Virus record (IMG/VR): IMGVR_UViG_3300027972_000014 | Location: 1-55,182 of that record | Strand: one strand, 5' to 3' | DNA length: 55,182 nt | Origin: a virus | In this document: one piece after another, positions 1-6,604 of the stretch | How positions within the stretch are numbered: the first letter of the stretch is position 1 | Layout of the letters: each line of letters begins with the position of its first letter | Made by a program: the position numbers and the translations under genes | Notes under the pieces: generated by a model | What the model was told of the DNA's origin: nothing | Database searches by the model: none | What the model saw: only the letters and a program-made list of their open reading frames with translations

Positions 1-81
1 TTCGTGGATAAACACATTATCTGGGGGCAGGCCGAAATACTGATCAACTATCCAACCTGCAACACGTTTATTAACTAACAT
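1..81 (-). CDS. Hypothetical 68-aa protein, 5' fragment (duplicate of 54909-55115)
   Basis: This is the first 27 codons of the gene that is complete at 54909-55115, cut by the window edge and present because of the terminal redundancy. The start codon lies at 79-81. It is not a separate gene. The stop of the helicase gene follows at 91-93, so the two genes are adjacent on the circular map. Confidence 0.85.
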   Translation of the reverse strand, partial: MLVNKRVAGWIVDQYFGLPPDNVFIHE

Positions 82-148
82 TATTATCTCCTATTCCAGT
101 TTCTTGAAATTATAATCACCCATCATTAACGTGTGCGGCTCGAAATGC
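1..148. repeat. Terminal redundancy, left copy
   Basis: Bases 1-148 match bases 55035-55182 except at position 22 (T here, C at 55056). The genome is therefore circular, circularly permuted or terminally redundant, and the unit length is about 55,034 bp. The differing base is a third codon position (proline CCA versus CCG on the minus strand), so it is silent. Confidence 0.95.
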
Positions 149-1047
149 ACCGGCCAAATACCGCTCCCCTCATCGCCACGCTGTTTGAGTAATTTTATGA
201 GTAACAAAAACTTTTCTACCGGTATATCGTGACCGGCCACGTCTATCATTTCTCCAACCCGAATAACTTTCGCCGGTCTGAATAACGATATTTGCTTATC
301 AGCATCTTGCTCTATCGCACTGGCCCATTGGCAGTCCGCCATAGTCGGTATGGCTATCTTGTGCTGTTCAGTCTGGCGGCTGGCCTGCACCCCGGCGATA
401 ATTGGTACAGGCAATTCCATAGCCAGCATCTTGGTTTCGTGACTGGCCTCGGTCACTTCCTCCGTCCGGCTGCGCTTGCCCCTTATCGGTATCTTTTGTA
501 GATAGTCCAGGCATAATAGCACCGGTTCAATATTATGCTCATAGCGCAAAACGCGGATACATTCATAAATGGCGTCAATGGTCATTATAGGCTTTTTGCG
601 TTTGTCAGTCGCAGAATAACCAATGAGCCAAATAGGAAGATGAACGCGCTGAATAGCCTTGCGCCGTACAATATCCAGGTCAACACGTCCCCAGGCTAAA
701 TCGGTAGAATTATACTCCTCACCCGCCTGGAAAAATGCCTCAATTTGCTCTACCGGCTGCTCCCAAGATACGTATATAGCGCACTTGTTTGTCTCGCCGC
801 GCTCGACAATGCCCTGCGCCGTCCGTTTGGTCATATAGGCCATAAAGCTAGTTTTGTCGTGACCAGGCCGCCCAATAACGCTCATCACATCCCCAGGCAT
901 TAGAGGAATAACGTATTTGTCCATTATGCAGCCATAATTGATACGTGGAGCGGTTTGTAGAAATTCAGCCCACTTAACGTAATTGGTTGCGGTTTTGGCA
1001 GGGCTATGCAAGAATATGTCGGCAAAGTCTGTTGTCGGTTTGTTCAT
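91..1047 (-). CDS. DnaB-like replicative helicase, C-terminal domain only
   Basis: This is a 318-aa RecA-fold ATPase of the DnaB type, expected to unwind DNA at the phage fork. Walker A is GRPGHDKTS at residues 59-67. Walker B is in PVLLCLDYLQ near residue 181, followed by the DnaB-typical stretch with TEEVTEASHETKMLA and an arginine/glutamine-rich motif near 225. Bacterial DnaB is about 450 aa; the N-terminal primase-interaction domain is missing here, so loading probably depends on the adjacent initiator-like protein, whose stop overlaps this start by 4 bp. It is the last gene of the replication operon that begins near 4172. A KaiC/RecA-like recombinase is less likely because of the DYLQ motif. 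Confidence 0.85.
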   Translation of the reverse strand: MNKPTTDFADIFLHSPAKTATNYVKWAEFLQTAPRINYGCIMDKYVIPLMPGDVMSVIGRPGHDKTSFMAYMTKRTAQGIVERGETNKCAIYVSWEQPVEQIEAFFQAGEEYNSTDLAWGRVDLDIVRRKAIQRVHLPIWLIGYSATDKRKKPIMTIDAIYECIRVLRYEHNIEPVLLCLDYLQKIPIRGKRSRTEEVTEASHETKMLAMELPVPIIAGVQASRQTEQHKIAIPTMADCQWASAIEQDADKQISLFRPAKVIRVGEMIDVAGHDIPVEKFLLLIKLLKQRGDEGSGIWPVHFEPHTLMMGDYNFKKLE

Positions 1048-1895
1048 ACAGCACCAAAGGAAAGTTTCTCTGTAGGCTTAATTGGTGTCTCTTGCTCGTA
1101 AGTTTTTCGCCTCCAGGCTTCATAACTGCCTCCGGCGTGATACATTTCTATTGCCCGCGCCACCTTGCCCTGCCCCTTGTAATGGCGGGCGGTATCCATT
1201 ACCGCCAGTTCCCAACGAGGCGGTTCAAAGTCGGGCAGGGCAACCAGGGCTAAAATATCACTCTTCTCTACCTGGTTAAATTGTCCCAGGTTGACTTGCG
1301 CCACCCGCAGAGCCGGGTCGCGGTGCTGCCAATAAACGTCTTGCGGGTTGGGCGCGGTGTCCTCGCTCACTCCCTTATTGGCATATTCCAGTATGTCAGC
1401 TAACGGCTCTTTGGTTGGTTTTGTTCCGTTGGTTTTACCAGGGGGAGAAGGCTTACTCTCTTTAGTTATTATTGGATTAGTAATTGCTGATTCAGTAATA
1501 TCTATATCACCACTTTCTTCGACGTTCACACTTTTGACGTTCACATCTTCGACGGTCACATTCTGTATACATCGAACATTGTCCGGGTTCATTTCTTTGC
1601 GTTCGTAAATCTCTGTGACCCATTCAATTCTACCACGTCCAACCATAGCCGGTTTATAAACCTTGTACCGGCGCAAATAACCTGCCTTTTTTAGCTCTCC
1701 CAAGTATCCGTTAACCTTGCGCCTACCATCAGGCGACTTGCGGTAAAGGTCATAGTTACGAACCTCCCACCCGTCGGGCTTACTGAGAAGATAACCCATA
1801 ATACCACGCGCTCCCCAGGACATAGCCGGGTCGTTAAATGGTTCGTTACTGGCGTGAAAATAATTCTTATCTTTGGTAACTCTAACGATGCTCAT
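1044..1895 (-). CDS. Winged-helix replication initiator/helicase-loader-like protein
   Basis: The 283-aa protein has an N-terminal helix-turn-helix region (about residues 25-95; WEVRNYDLYRKSPDGRRKVNGYLGELKKAGYLRRYKVYK reads as a typical wing after SKPDG), an acidic and polar linker (105-165), and a C-terminal helical part ending in a tryptophan/tyrosine-rich segment (YEAWRRKTYEQ). This layout is common in phage replisome organisers and DnaD-like loaders. It overlaps the helicase start by 4 bp, which suggests translational coupling and a shared job. Origin binding is inferred; no iterons are evident inside the gene. Confidence 0.6.
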   Translation of the reverse strand: MSIVRVTKDKNYFHASNEPFNDPAMSWGARGIMGYLLSKPDGWEVRNYDLYRKSPDGRRKVNGYLGELKKAGYLRRYKVYKPAMVGRGRIEWVTEIYERKEMNPDNVRCIQNVTVEDVNVKSVNVEESGDIDITESAITNPIITKESKPSPPGKTNGTKPTKEPLADILEYANKGVSEDTAPNPQDVYWQHRDPALRVAQVNLGQFNQVEKSDILALVALPDFEPPRWELAVMDTARHYKGQGKVARAIEMYHAGGSYEAWRRKTYEQETPIKPTEKLSFGAV

Positions 1896-1896
1896 A

Positions 1897-1944
1897 TTAA
1901 ACTCCTTTGCTCACTAACCAATATCCTAAAAAGTAGCCATTCAT
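1897..1944 (-). CDS. 15-codon micro-ORF in front of the initiator gene
   Basis: The reading frame MNGYFLGYWLVSKGV has a strong Shine-Dalgarno (AAGGAGG, five bases before ATG) and its stop overlaps the ribosome-binding region of the initiator gene at 1895. It may be a leader peptide or a coupling device rather than a functional protein. Nothing in the sequence shows a structured attenuator here. Confidence 0.4.
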   Translation of the reverse strand: MNGYFLGYWLVSKGV

Positions 1945-1954
1945 ATAACCCTCC

Positions 1955-2626
1955 TTAATTATCAAACCAAAATACCAGTCTAACATCATCTGGATTGCCA
2001 AGCGATTTCATATTCTCCAACGTATCAAACCACTGTTTACCAATAGCATCGCGGTATGTTTCTTCCCAGGCGAGTTGAACATAGTATGATGTATTTTCGT
2101 CACGCTTAAACTCGCCAGAGATAATTTTATCCATTAAGGTTTGACATATTTCTTCTACATTTCTACCCGCCACATCACCGCAATAGCCTGTTTTTATCCC
2201 GTCTTTCTGAGCAATATATTCTTCTTCACTAAACACACCAAATAGAGTTGTCTTTTGCTCATAATCGTAATTTAGTACCTCAGACAATAACAGCCACGAA
2301 TGACCGTGTCCGTCCCCGTCCCATTTGTCACTATCAAGTTTTACATATTCCGTGACATCATCCGGCAGACCTCTTGGCATTGATATTGGCTTAAAACTAA
2401 CGCCGGTTGGACACCCGGCAAATCCGCGCCCGTTACGGACATTCGCCAGGACTGCAAAAAGATTATAGTTTCGGTGAATATAAAGCTTGCTGTCAATCAT
2501 TTTGTCCCAATTATATTCTGGCTCGCCGTCGTCATAAGTTCCACGTTGAAACTCTTTTTGCCAATCAAAATACTCCCATTGTCCATTCTTTTTTACTTCG
2601 ATATACGGATGAATATCGCAACCCAT
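1955..2626 (-). CDS. MGCDIH-family conserved phage protein
   Basis: The 223-aa protein starts MGCDIHPYIEVKK and contains the aromatic and acidic segments DWQKEFQRG and GDGHGHSWLLL typical of a widespread phage family of unknown function that opens with this conserved motif. The Cys-Asp-His near the N-terminus could bind a metal. It has its own strong promoter (2842-2870) and a roughly 210-nt leader carrying a large terminator-like hairpin, unlike the coupled genes around it, so it may be separately controlled. I can offer no biochemical role. Confidence 0.75.
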   Translation of the reverse strand: MGCDIHPYIEVKKNGQWEYFDWQKEFQRGTYDDGEPEYNWDKMIDSKLYIHRNYNLFAVLANVRNGRGFAGCPTGVSFKPISMPRGLPDDVTEYVKLDSDKWDGDGHGHSWLLLSEVLNYDYEQKTTLFGVFSEEEYIAQKDGIKTGYCGDVAGRNVEEICQTLMDKIISGEFKRDENTSYYVQLAWEETYRDAIGKQWFDTLENMKSLGNPDDVRLVFWFDN

Positions 2627-2662
2627 TTTATAAAATCCTTTCTATTTATTAAATATTTTACA

Positions 2663-2760
2663 ATAAAAAAACCCACTTTCGGTAGTATCCCCCCCAATAT
2701 CATAGCCTTTGGAGGTAGCGGCCCCCTTAATTAAAAAGGGGGATACTCCCGGAAATGGGT
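2663..2760 (-). promoter_or_regulatory. Terminator-like leader hairpin
   Basis: Arms 2671-2693 and 2738-2760 pair at 20 of 23 positions. On the minus strand the hairpin is followed by seven T residues. It lies between promoter 2842-2870 and the gene starting at 2626, so it is either a premature-termination (attenuation) structure or the terminator of the upstream operon. The loop contains a second small GGGGG/CCCCC pairing option. Confidence 0.6.
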
Positions 2761-2841
2761 CTTTTAACTTATCATATTTACTTCGGCTATGATACTTTGG
2801 TTAATTTGTTTCAACGATTGCCGCTAACAACCGTCAAATTC

Positions 2842-2870
2842 ATTATAAGCCACTTCGCTCAAAATGTCAA
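2842..2870 (-). promoter_or_regulatory. Sigma70-type promoter
   Basis: On the minus strand TTGACA and TATAAT are separated by 17 bp, a consensus match in both boxes. It overlaps the 3' end of the upstream gene (2859-3104) and reads toward 2626. Confidence 0.75.
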
Positions 2871-3104
2871 TAACCAATTCACCAACGCCCGGCACGTTAC
2901 CGGGTAAAACTTTTTAACCCTGTCTTGCTCCGTGATATTCTTGATAACAAAAACCGCATCGTCCGGCTTCATTATCTGCTTACCTCTGGCGTTCACCATC
3001 CGTGTAAATCTGGCTACGTCACCGGCACGAAATGCTTGTAAGTCGCACGCCAGAATTAAGGCGGTTTGTAAATTCAACTTTGCATGCATCTGATATACGT
3101 TCAT
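2859..3104 (-). CDS. Hypothetical protein downstream of primase
   Basis: The 81-aa basic protein follows the primase with a 4-bp overlap, so it belongs to the replication operon. It is mostly helical by appearance (QTALILACDLQAFRAGDVARFTRMV) and has no recognisable motif. Its last codons contain the promoter of the next gene. A small accessory replication factor is possible but unproven. Confidence 0.6.
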   Translation of the reverse strand: MNVYQMHAKLNLQTALILACDLQAFRAGDVARFTRMVNARGKQIMKPDDAVFVIKNITEQDRVKKFYPVTCRALVNWLLTF

Positions 3105-3997
3105 TTTATCCTATATCCCTGCTCCAAATACTTCGCCATATCCCTGACCGACGCCCCGTACAAAACAAGCATATCATCAGGCTTTGCCGGTAGGTGGCAC
3201 ACCCTCGTATCAAAACCAGCCGCGCCAAACAACGCGCCGGTCTTGATGGCCTGCTCCTCCGCGCCTGGGTCAAAGGCGATATAAACCGTTACGCCAACCG
3301 GGAACAATTTCAGCCACTTGGCCTTGAATGAGGATGCGCCCGGTACGCCAACCGTGCAAAAGCCACATTGGTTAAGTACCATTGCCTTAACCTCGCCCTC
3401 AACAATTATCACTTGCCAGTCAGAGTTAGCCAGCACATCAGCATCGAATAAGGCATTGGGAAGCCCTGCCATTTCCGGCCGATACTTACCGCAGCCATTG
3501 GGAGACACAAGCCGATGTCTGATGTTAAAAAGCCTGTTTTGGTATTTTATGGGAATTGTCCAGGATGCGCTGCCGGGGCAAGTCGGGCATATCTCAGAGT
3601 AGCCAAGTTGATATTTGTCTATCGTCTCATCATTTAACCCTTGCCTGTACCAGTAGCCCCGGTCGGACATTTGTTTGTGATACCGTTCCGCGTTGGGCGA
3701 GTTGGCTATTCGCTCCAAAGCTGGCCGGTAGGCTTCTGCTTCGCGTTCTTCCTGCTCCTGTTTCCACCTGGCATATTCAGCCGGGGGTAACGTCAAAATT
3801 AAACTGTCTTTGACAAAACCTTTTAGCCCACACTCCCTACACCAATAATTACCGGTATCATCCCAATACAAAAACCTCTTTGTTCCCCCACACCCAGGGC
3901 ATGTTGACGAATATTCGTGGCTTGTTTTTGACTTTTGTTGACGGTTGGGAAGTAACTCAATATCTGCTTTTGTCAGGCTAATTGCGGTTGTAGTCAT
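3101..3997 (-). CDS. DNA primase (zinc finger plus TOPRIM)
   Basis: The protein makes RNA primers at the phage replication fork. From the start used here (298 aa) it has a zinc ribbon with CPGCG at 33-37 and CRECG at 53-57, then a linker, then a TOPRIM fold with the acidic pair VIIVEGE (glutamate 200) and AFDPG (aspartate 243). This matches compact phage primases; there is no fused helicase, which is supplied by the gene at 91-1047. An upstream ATG at 4033 would add 12 residues, but it lies deep in the preceding gene. The gene overlaps 3978-4172 by 20 bp. Confidence 0.85.
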   Translation of the reverse strand: MTTTAISLTKADIELLPNRQQKSKTSHEYSSTCPGCGGTKRFLYWDDTGNYWCRECGLKGFVKDSLILTLPPAEYARWKQEQEEREAEAYRPALERIANSPNAERYHKQMSDRGYWYRQGLNDETIDKYQLGYSEICPTCPGSASWTIPIKYQNRLFNIRHRLVSPNGCGKYRPEMAGLPNALFDADVLANSDWQVIIVEGEVKAMVLNQCGFCTVGVPGASSFKAKWLKLFPVGVTVYIAFDPGAEEQAIKTGALFGAAGFDTRVCHLPAKPDDMLVLYGASVRDMAKYLEQGYRIK

Positions 3998-4172
3998 TTC
4001 CGGCAGCCTCCTCCAGCACGTCCAAAATATCAAGCCACGTTTTGGAGCGTGGCAATTGTCGCTCTAATGCCAACCGCCGTGACTTCCAAAATAGAAGTTG
4101 GTCACGGTGGTACTCTTCTTGTTGCAATGCTTCGTCTAATTCGTTACTGAGTTTTTTGGCTTCATTGTCCAT
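3978..4172 (-). CDS. Small coiled-coil protein at the head of the replication operon
   Basis: The 64-aa protein is charged and heptad-like throughout (SNELDEALQQEEYHRDQLLFW), with no metal or nucleotide motif. AGGATACA precedes the ATG. It is the first gene after the leader hairpin 4194-4284 and promoter 4353-4380 and overlaps the primase start. Function unknown. Confidence 0.6.
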   Translation of the reverse strand: MDNEAKKLSNELDEALQQEEYHRDQLLFWKSRRLALERQLPRSKTWLDILDVLEEAAGNDYNRN

Positions 4173-4193
4173 TGTATCCTGCTTTGTGGGGAA

Positions 4194-4284
4194 ATAAAAA
4201 ACCCGGCTCTCTCGTTAGCTTCGGCTCTAGCAGTCCGCCGGACACATAGAGCGGGTTAGCCAAAGCCAACGAGAGAAACGGGTT
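4194..4284 (-). promoter_or_regulatory. Long leader hairpin with T-tract before the replication operon
   Basis: Arms 4200-4226 and 4258-4284 pair over most of 27 bases, with an inner GTCC/GGAC hairpin. On the minus strand the structure ends in six T residues just upstream of the gene starting at 4172. It resembles an intrinsic terminator or attenuator lying between promoter 4353-4380 and the first replication gene. Confidence 0.55.
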
Positions 4285-4352
4285 TCCCTGTTGTTATGCG
4301 TCCTGTTGTATTACTTTGCCCGGCTGCTAGACGAGCATTAAGTTGTTAAGAT

Positions 4353-4380
4353 ATTATACCACATCCTGCGCCCGTGTCAA
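4353..4380 (-). promoter_or_regulatory. Sigma70-type promoter of the replication operon
   Basis: TTGACA and TATAAT are 16 bp apart on the minus strand, with an extended -10 (TGG before TATAAT). It reads through the leader hairpin toward primase, initiator and helicase. Confidence 0.7.
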
Positions 4381-4412
4381 TAACCAATCACCTCACCGAA
4401 ATTGGCGCAAGG

Positions 4413-4438
4413 AAGCCCCCGCCTTCAGGCGTGGGGCT
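4413..4438. terminator. GC-rich hairpin after the 70-aa gene
   Basis: AGCCCC-C-GCC-TTCA-GGC-GT-GGGGCT forms a tight hairpin just past the stop codon at 4442, so it can end leftward transcripts although no T-run follows. The same kind of stem (GCCCCCGCC-TTCA-GGCG) is also common at IS200/IS605 ends; no transposase or TnpB is present here. Confidence 0.45.
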
Positions 4439-4441
4439 AGT

Positions 4442-4654
4442 TTACCCGCTCCCAATACCCGCTATGTTGCTGTCCCCGGTATCCTGTGTTGGAAAATATT
4501 TATTTATAAATTCCGTGTCGGTATCGTCTATTATTTTAACACTAACAGACGACGCACCGAAATCAATATACTCTTTGAGTAATTTTCTAAATTGCTCCTT
4601 ATCCTCTTTATTTTCATTGCACCCATCTACCCACAAATCAATTATGAAATACAT
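4442..4654 (-). CDS. Hypothetical 70-aa acidic protein
   Basis: The start at 4654 is preferred because GGAGG stands five bases upstream; the longer frame to 4711 has no such site. The protein (MYFIIDLWVDGCNENKEDK) resembles in style the 56-aa product at 42377-42547: an acidic helix with ELLEKYG-like residues followed by a beta stretch. It is the last gene before a GC hairpin. Function unknown. Confidence 0.5.
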   Translation of the reverse strand: MYFIIDLWVDGCNENKEDKEQFRKLLKEYIDFGASSVSVKIIDDTDTEFINKYFPTQDTGDSNIAGIGSG

Positions 4655-4725
4655 TGTAACCTCCGTTGTCAAAATACTATCCACCATAGCTATCCTTGCC
4701 GCCAAAGCCAAACTCTATTTAACAT

Positions 4726-4857
4726 TCACCACCCCCAAATACGGGCTATCTCGTTTCCTAACCAGATACAAGCCGTAACTGCACCGCAGCCAAAGATGAG
4801 CGAGGTGATAACAATTACCAACCAACCGGGTATTTGCTCCAATAATTTGCTAAACAT
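4726..4857 (-). CDS. 43-aa single-pass membrane peptide
   Basis: MFSKLLEQIPGWLVIVITSL opens a short protein with one hydrophobic segment (about residues 11-34) and a tryptophan-rich end. AGGAG lies six bases before the ATG and the gene follows 4859-5074 by one base, so translation is credible despite the size. Its job is unknown; a small toxin or lysis accessory is conceivable. Confidence 0.5.
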   Translation of the reverse strand: MFSKLLEQIPGWLVIVITSLIFGCGAVTACIWLGNEIARIWGW

Positions 4858-4858
4858 A

Positions 4859-5074
4859 TCATTCTCCTGTCACAAAAAAATGTTTATCAGTTACTGACGA
4901 GTCAAGGCGCAACTCGATACCCGCCAATGTGATACCTTGCGCTTCACCAGGACGGAACAATACCACCGTCGCAGGTTTGCCAAACTTGACGGCGTACCGT
5001 TTTAAGCCGGTGGCAACCAGGGCGGCCAAGTCGTCTTTTGCGCCAAATGAGAATGCTAACATTAGTTGAGACAT
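4859..5074 (-). CDS. Hypothetical 71-aa protein (MSQL start)
   Basis: The start is placed at 5074, directly downstream of the stop of the RHH gene. The start codon is embedded in the dyad motif GTTGAGATGTCTCAAC, giving MSQL, exactly as at the start of the gene at 41572-42339. The product has alternating hydrophobic strands (ATVVLFRPGEAQGITLAGIE) and no known motif. Confidence 0.5.
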   Translation of the reverse strand: MSQLMLAFSFGAKDDLAALVATGLKRYAVKFGKPATVVLFRPGEAQGITLAGIELRLDSSVTDKHFFVTGE

Positions 5075-5080
5075 CTCAAC
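5065..5080. repeat. Dyad motif copy 1
   Basis: GTTGAGACATCTCAAC: seven-base arms around a CA/TG centre. One of five copies in the genome (see 7772, 28229, 42330 and 52855). Here it spans the start codon of the gene at 4859-5074. Confidence 0.8.
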
Positions 5081-5315
5081 CCGCCTTTTCTTTTTCAAGG
5101 TTTGCTAAAAACCCGTCAGTTTCTATTGCCTGCGACCATTGCGACGGTCTAAGTAATGGTCGGTTATTCTGCCAATATTGCAATGCCAGCCGTATGCCCC
5201 GGCTGACTTCACCATCACCGATTACCCGCGCCAGGTCGCGCAAGCTTTCGGGCAACACCGCCGAAACGCGGATACTTTTCTCTTTGCTTAAAAACTTACG
5301 TCCTCTTTTGGTCAT
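5076..5315 (-). CDS. Ribbon-helix-helix DNA-binding protein
   Basis: The 79-aa protein starts at 5315 (AGGATGG upstream). Residues 8-45 (FLSKEKSIRVSAVLPESLRDLARVIGDGEVSRGIRLAL) have the beta strand, two helices and spacing of an RHH (Arc/CopG) dimer; the C-terminal half is basic and aromatic. Such proteins repress their own operon or act as centromere binders. It lies three bases downstream of a short frame resembling the ParA N-terminus, an arrangement seen in plasmid partition modules, but ParA itself is not intact. Confidence 0.65.
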   Translation of the reverse strand: MTKRGRKFLSKEKSIRVSAVLPESLRDLARVIGDGEVSRGIRLALQYWQNNRPLLRPSQWSQAIETDGFLANLEKEKAG

Positions 5316-5317
5316 AG

Positions 5318-5443
5318 TTACCATCCTGTTATTAATTGACCGGCGGCCAGGTTGGTCGCCAGCGTCCATTGAATTCGCCGGTTGATTTGCAGTTGCGATA
5401 CCGGCTTGTGTTTTTGATTGAAAAATGCTATAATTTTGCTCAT
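5318..5443 (-). pseudogene. ParA-like N-terminal fragment
   Basis: The 41-codon frame begins MSKIIAFFNQKHKP, which matches the usual opening of ParA/Soj ATPases (MSKIIAFFNQKGGVGKTT) up to the Walker A motif, which is absent. It continues with TLATNLAAGQ, reminiscent of the residues that follow Walker A. It may be the remnant of a partition ATPase or an unrelated short peptide. It ends just before the RHH gene. There is no good Shine-Dalgarno. Confidence 0.35.
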
Positions 5444-5461
5444 AGTATTTTCATATTTTGT

Positions 5462-5493
5462 ATAGCTCCCCTGGGTCACACCGGGGGAGCTAT
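5462..5493. terminator. Hairpin between small genes
   Basis: ATAGCTCCCC at 5462-5471 pairs with GGGGAGCTAT at 5484-5493, with an inner GGT/ACC step. It follows the stop of the gene at 5498-5770 and could end or stabilise that transcript. No T-tract follows on the minus strand. Confidence 0.5.
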
Positions 5494-5497
5494 TGTT

Positions 5498-5770
5498 TTA
5501 TTCCTCACCTTGCCAATGCCCGCCGTTGTCAAATTCGCCGAACCTAAATTCCGGGTCATCTCTATCCTCTGGTAAGATACCTCCGCCGGAGTGATACCTT
5601 TCTCCAAGCTCTCGACATTGGTTCGGGAAAGCCATTAAAAGTCGTTCTTGATTGGTATTGTCTGCGAAACGAGCAGCAGCCATAATGAGGGCATAAAACG
5701 GGTCACTATCCAACTTCGCGGAGTGGGCTGCTATTTTAATTGACAATTGATAGTCTCTATATGACATCAT
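5498..5770 (-). CDS. Hypothetical 90-aa protein
   Basis: The protein (MMSYRDYQLSIKIAAHSAKL) is helical in its first 60 residues and ends in an acidic, glycine-rich tail. GAGG precedes the start within the 46-bp repeat 5765-5810. I see no domain. It belongs to the run of small accessory genes from 6861 leftward. Confidence 0.6.
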   Translation of the reverse strand: MMSYRDYQLSIKIAAHSAKLDSDPFYALIMAAARFADNTNQERLLMAFPNQCRELGERYHSGGGILPEDRDDPEFRFGEFDNGGHWQGEE

Positions 5771-5810
5771 TCCTCTTTGCCCGGCTATGAGCCGCCGGGC
5801 GTGGCTATTA
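5765..5810. repeat. 46-bp direct repeat, copy 1 (RBS hairpin)
   Basis: This segment and 6018-6063 are identical except for one base. On the minus strand it forms a GCCCGGC/GCCGGGC hairpin followed by AAAGAGG and the start codon, so the same translation-initiation unit was duplicated in front of two neighbouring genes. Confidence 0.85.
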
Positions 5811-5813
5811 TTT

Positions 5814-6023
5814 TTACATTCTCTCTTCGTGGTTTTTTAGTTCGTCAATTTGTTCTTGGAGTTTTGAAATTTTACCATAAACGGATTTTAAGGCGATAGC
5901 GGCTATAACTTCCCAGCAATTACCGCATACATATTTGGTACATTTCTCTCCCTCATAATCCATTTCCAGGGGGAACAAGCCTCTTGTCTTTTCACAAATT
6001 GCACATTTTCTATCATACATCAT
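5814..6023 (-). CDS. Small zinc-binding coiled-coil protein
   Basis: The 69-aa protein has CAICEK near residue 7 and CGNCWE near 33, a treble-clef or zinc-ribbon spacing, then a coiled-coil C-terminus (ISKLQEQIDELKNHEERM). It may bind nucleic acid or act as an adaptor. It is preceded by the second copy of the 46-bp RBS hairpin. Confidence 0.6.
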   Translation of the reverse strand: MMYDRKCAICEKTRGLFPLEMDYEGEKCTKYVCGNCWEVIAAIALKSVYGKISKLQEQIDELKNHEERM

Positions 6024-6063
6024 TCCTCTTTGCCCGGCTACGAGCCGCCGGGCGTGGCTATTA
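6018..6063. repeat. 46-bp direct repeat, copy 2 (RBS hairpin)
   Basis: Copy of 5765-5810 with a C for T in the hairpin loop. It supplies the ribosome-binding site of the gene starting at 6023. Confidence 0.85.
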
Positions 6064-6306
6064 AAGGACTATTGCTCTTTCCGGGGGATAACACCCCCAG
6101 TATTTCCACTCGCCCAGTTGCCCCGTCTCCAGGTCAATGTCGGCGTAGAAACATTCCACGCTGTTGTGTTCGTGTTTGTAGAAAAGAAACGGGGAAAGGT
6201 AATCGCAGTGAGTTGCGCGGGCCTCGCGGGCTACATTACGGTAAACGTGTCTCAGGTCTTGCAGGTGGTTTGCATCCACCCTGCCGCAAATAGTGCATTT
6301 TTCCAT
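6061..6306 (-). CDS. Hypothetical 81-aa protein with an N-terminal Cys pair
   Basis: MEKCTICGRVDANHLQDLRH has a CxxC followed by histidines, so a small zinc site is plausible. The rest is aromatic and acidic. CAGGAG precedes the ATG. The stop lies at the edge of the 46-bp repeat, so genes and hairpins alternate without other spacing. Function unknown. Confidence 0.6.
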   Translation of the reverse strand: MEKCTICGRVDANHLQDLRHVYRNVAREARATHCDYLSPFLFYKHEHNSVECFYADIDLETGQLGEWKYWGCYPPERAIVL

Positions 6307-6319
6307 TGGTTTCTCCTGT

Positions 6320-6366
6320 AGCCGCCGCCCGGTCTGGTTTGGTCTGGCGCGCCGGGCGTGGCGGCT
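6320..6366. repeat. GC-rich intergenic hairpin
   Basis: AGCCGCC at 6320-6326 pairs with GGCGGCT at 6360-6366, with an inner CCCGG/CCGGG stem. It stands between the stop at 6398 and the ribosome-binding site of the gene starting at 6306, like the other hairpins of this region. Confidence 0.6.
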
Positions 6367-6397
6367 GATAAGGCATTGCGCCGTCTCGCCTGGATAA

Positions 6398-6586
6398 CTA
6401 TTCTTCTCCGTCCAGGATATTTTGGATATAACGATAAGCCCTGCTTAATCCTTCATATTCTCCTTCGAGATAGATGGCGCGTAAATCATTGCCCGTGTTG
6501 CGATACTTATTCGCTCGTAGCTTTCTATCTTCGAGAATAGTATCGAGGTTTTTTAATTCGGCTTGTAACTTTTCTTTAAGTGTCAT
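6398..6586 (-). CDS. Small coiled-coil protein
   Basis: The 62-aa protein (MTLKEKLQAELKNLDTILED) is a charged amphipathic helix pair ending ILDGEE. The start at 6586 has AGGAG seven bases upstream; an ATG six bases earlier is too close to it. It is flanked on its 5' side by the attC-like palindrome 6605-6684. Function unknown. Confidence 0.55.
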   Translation of the reverse strand: MTLKEKLQAELKNLDTILEDRKLRANKYRNTGNDLRAIYLEGEYEGLSRAYRYIQNILDGEE

Positions 6587-6604
6587 TGTCATTCTCCTTT
6601 TTTG

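Noticed and set aside
4194-4284. The 4194-4284 hairpin as an integron attC site
   Set aside because: It contains GTTAGC and GCCAAC boxes but in the inverse order (GTT outside first), and it ends in a T-tract, so it fits a leader terminator.
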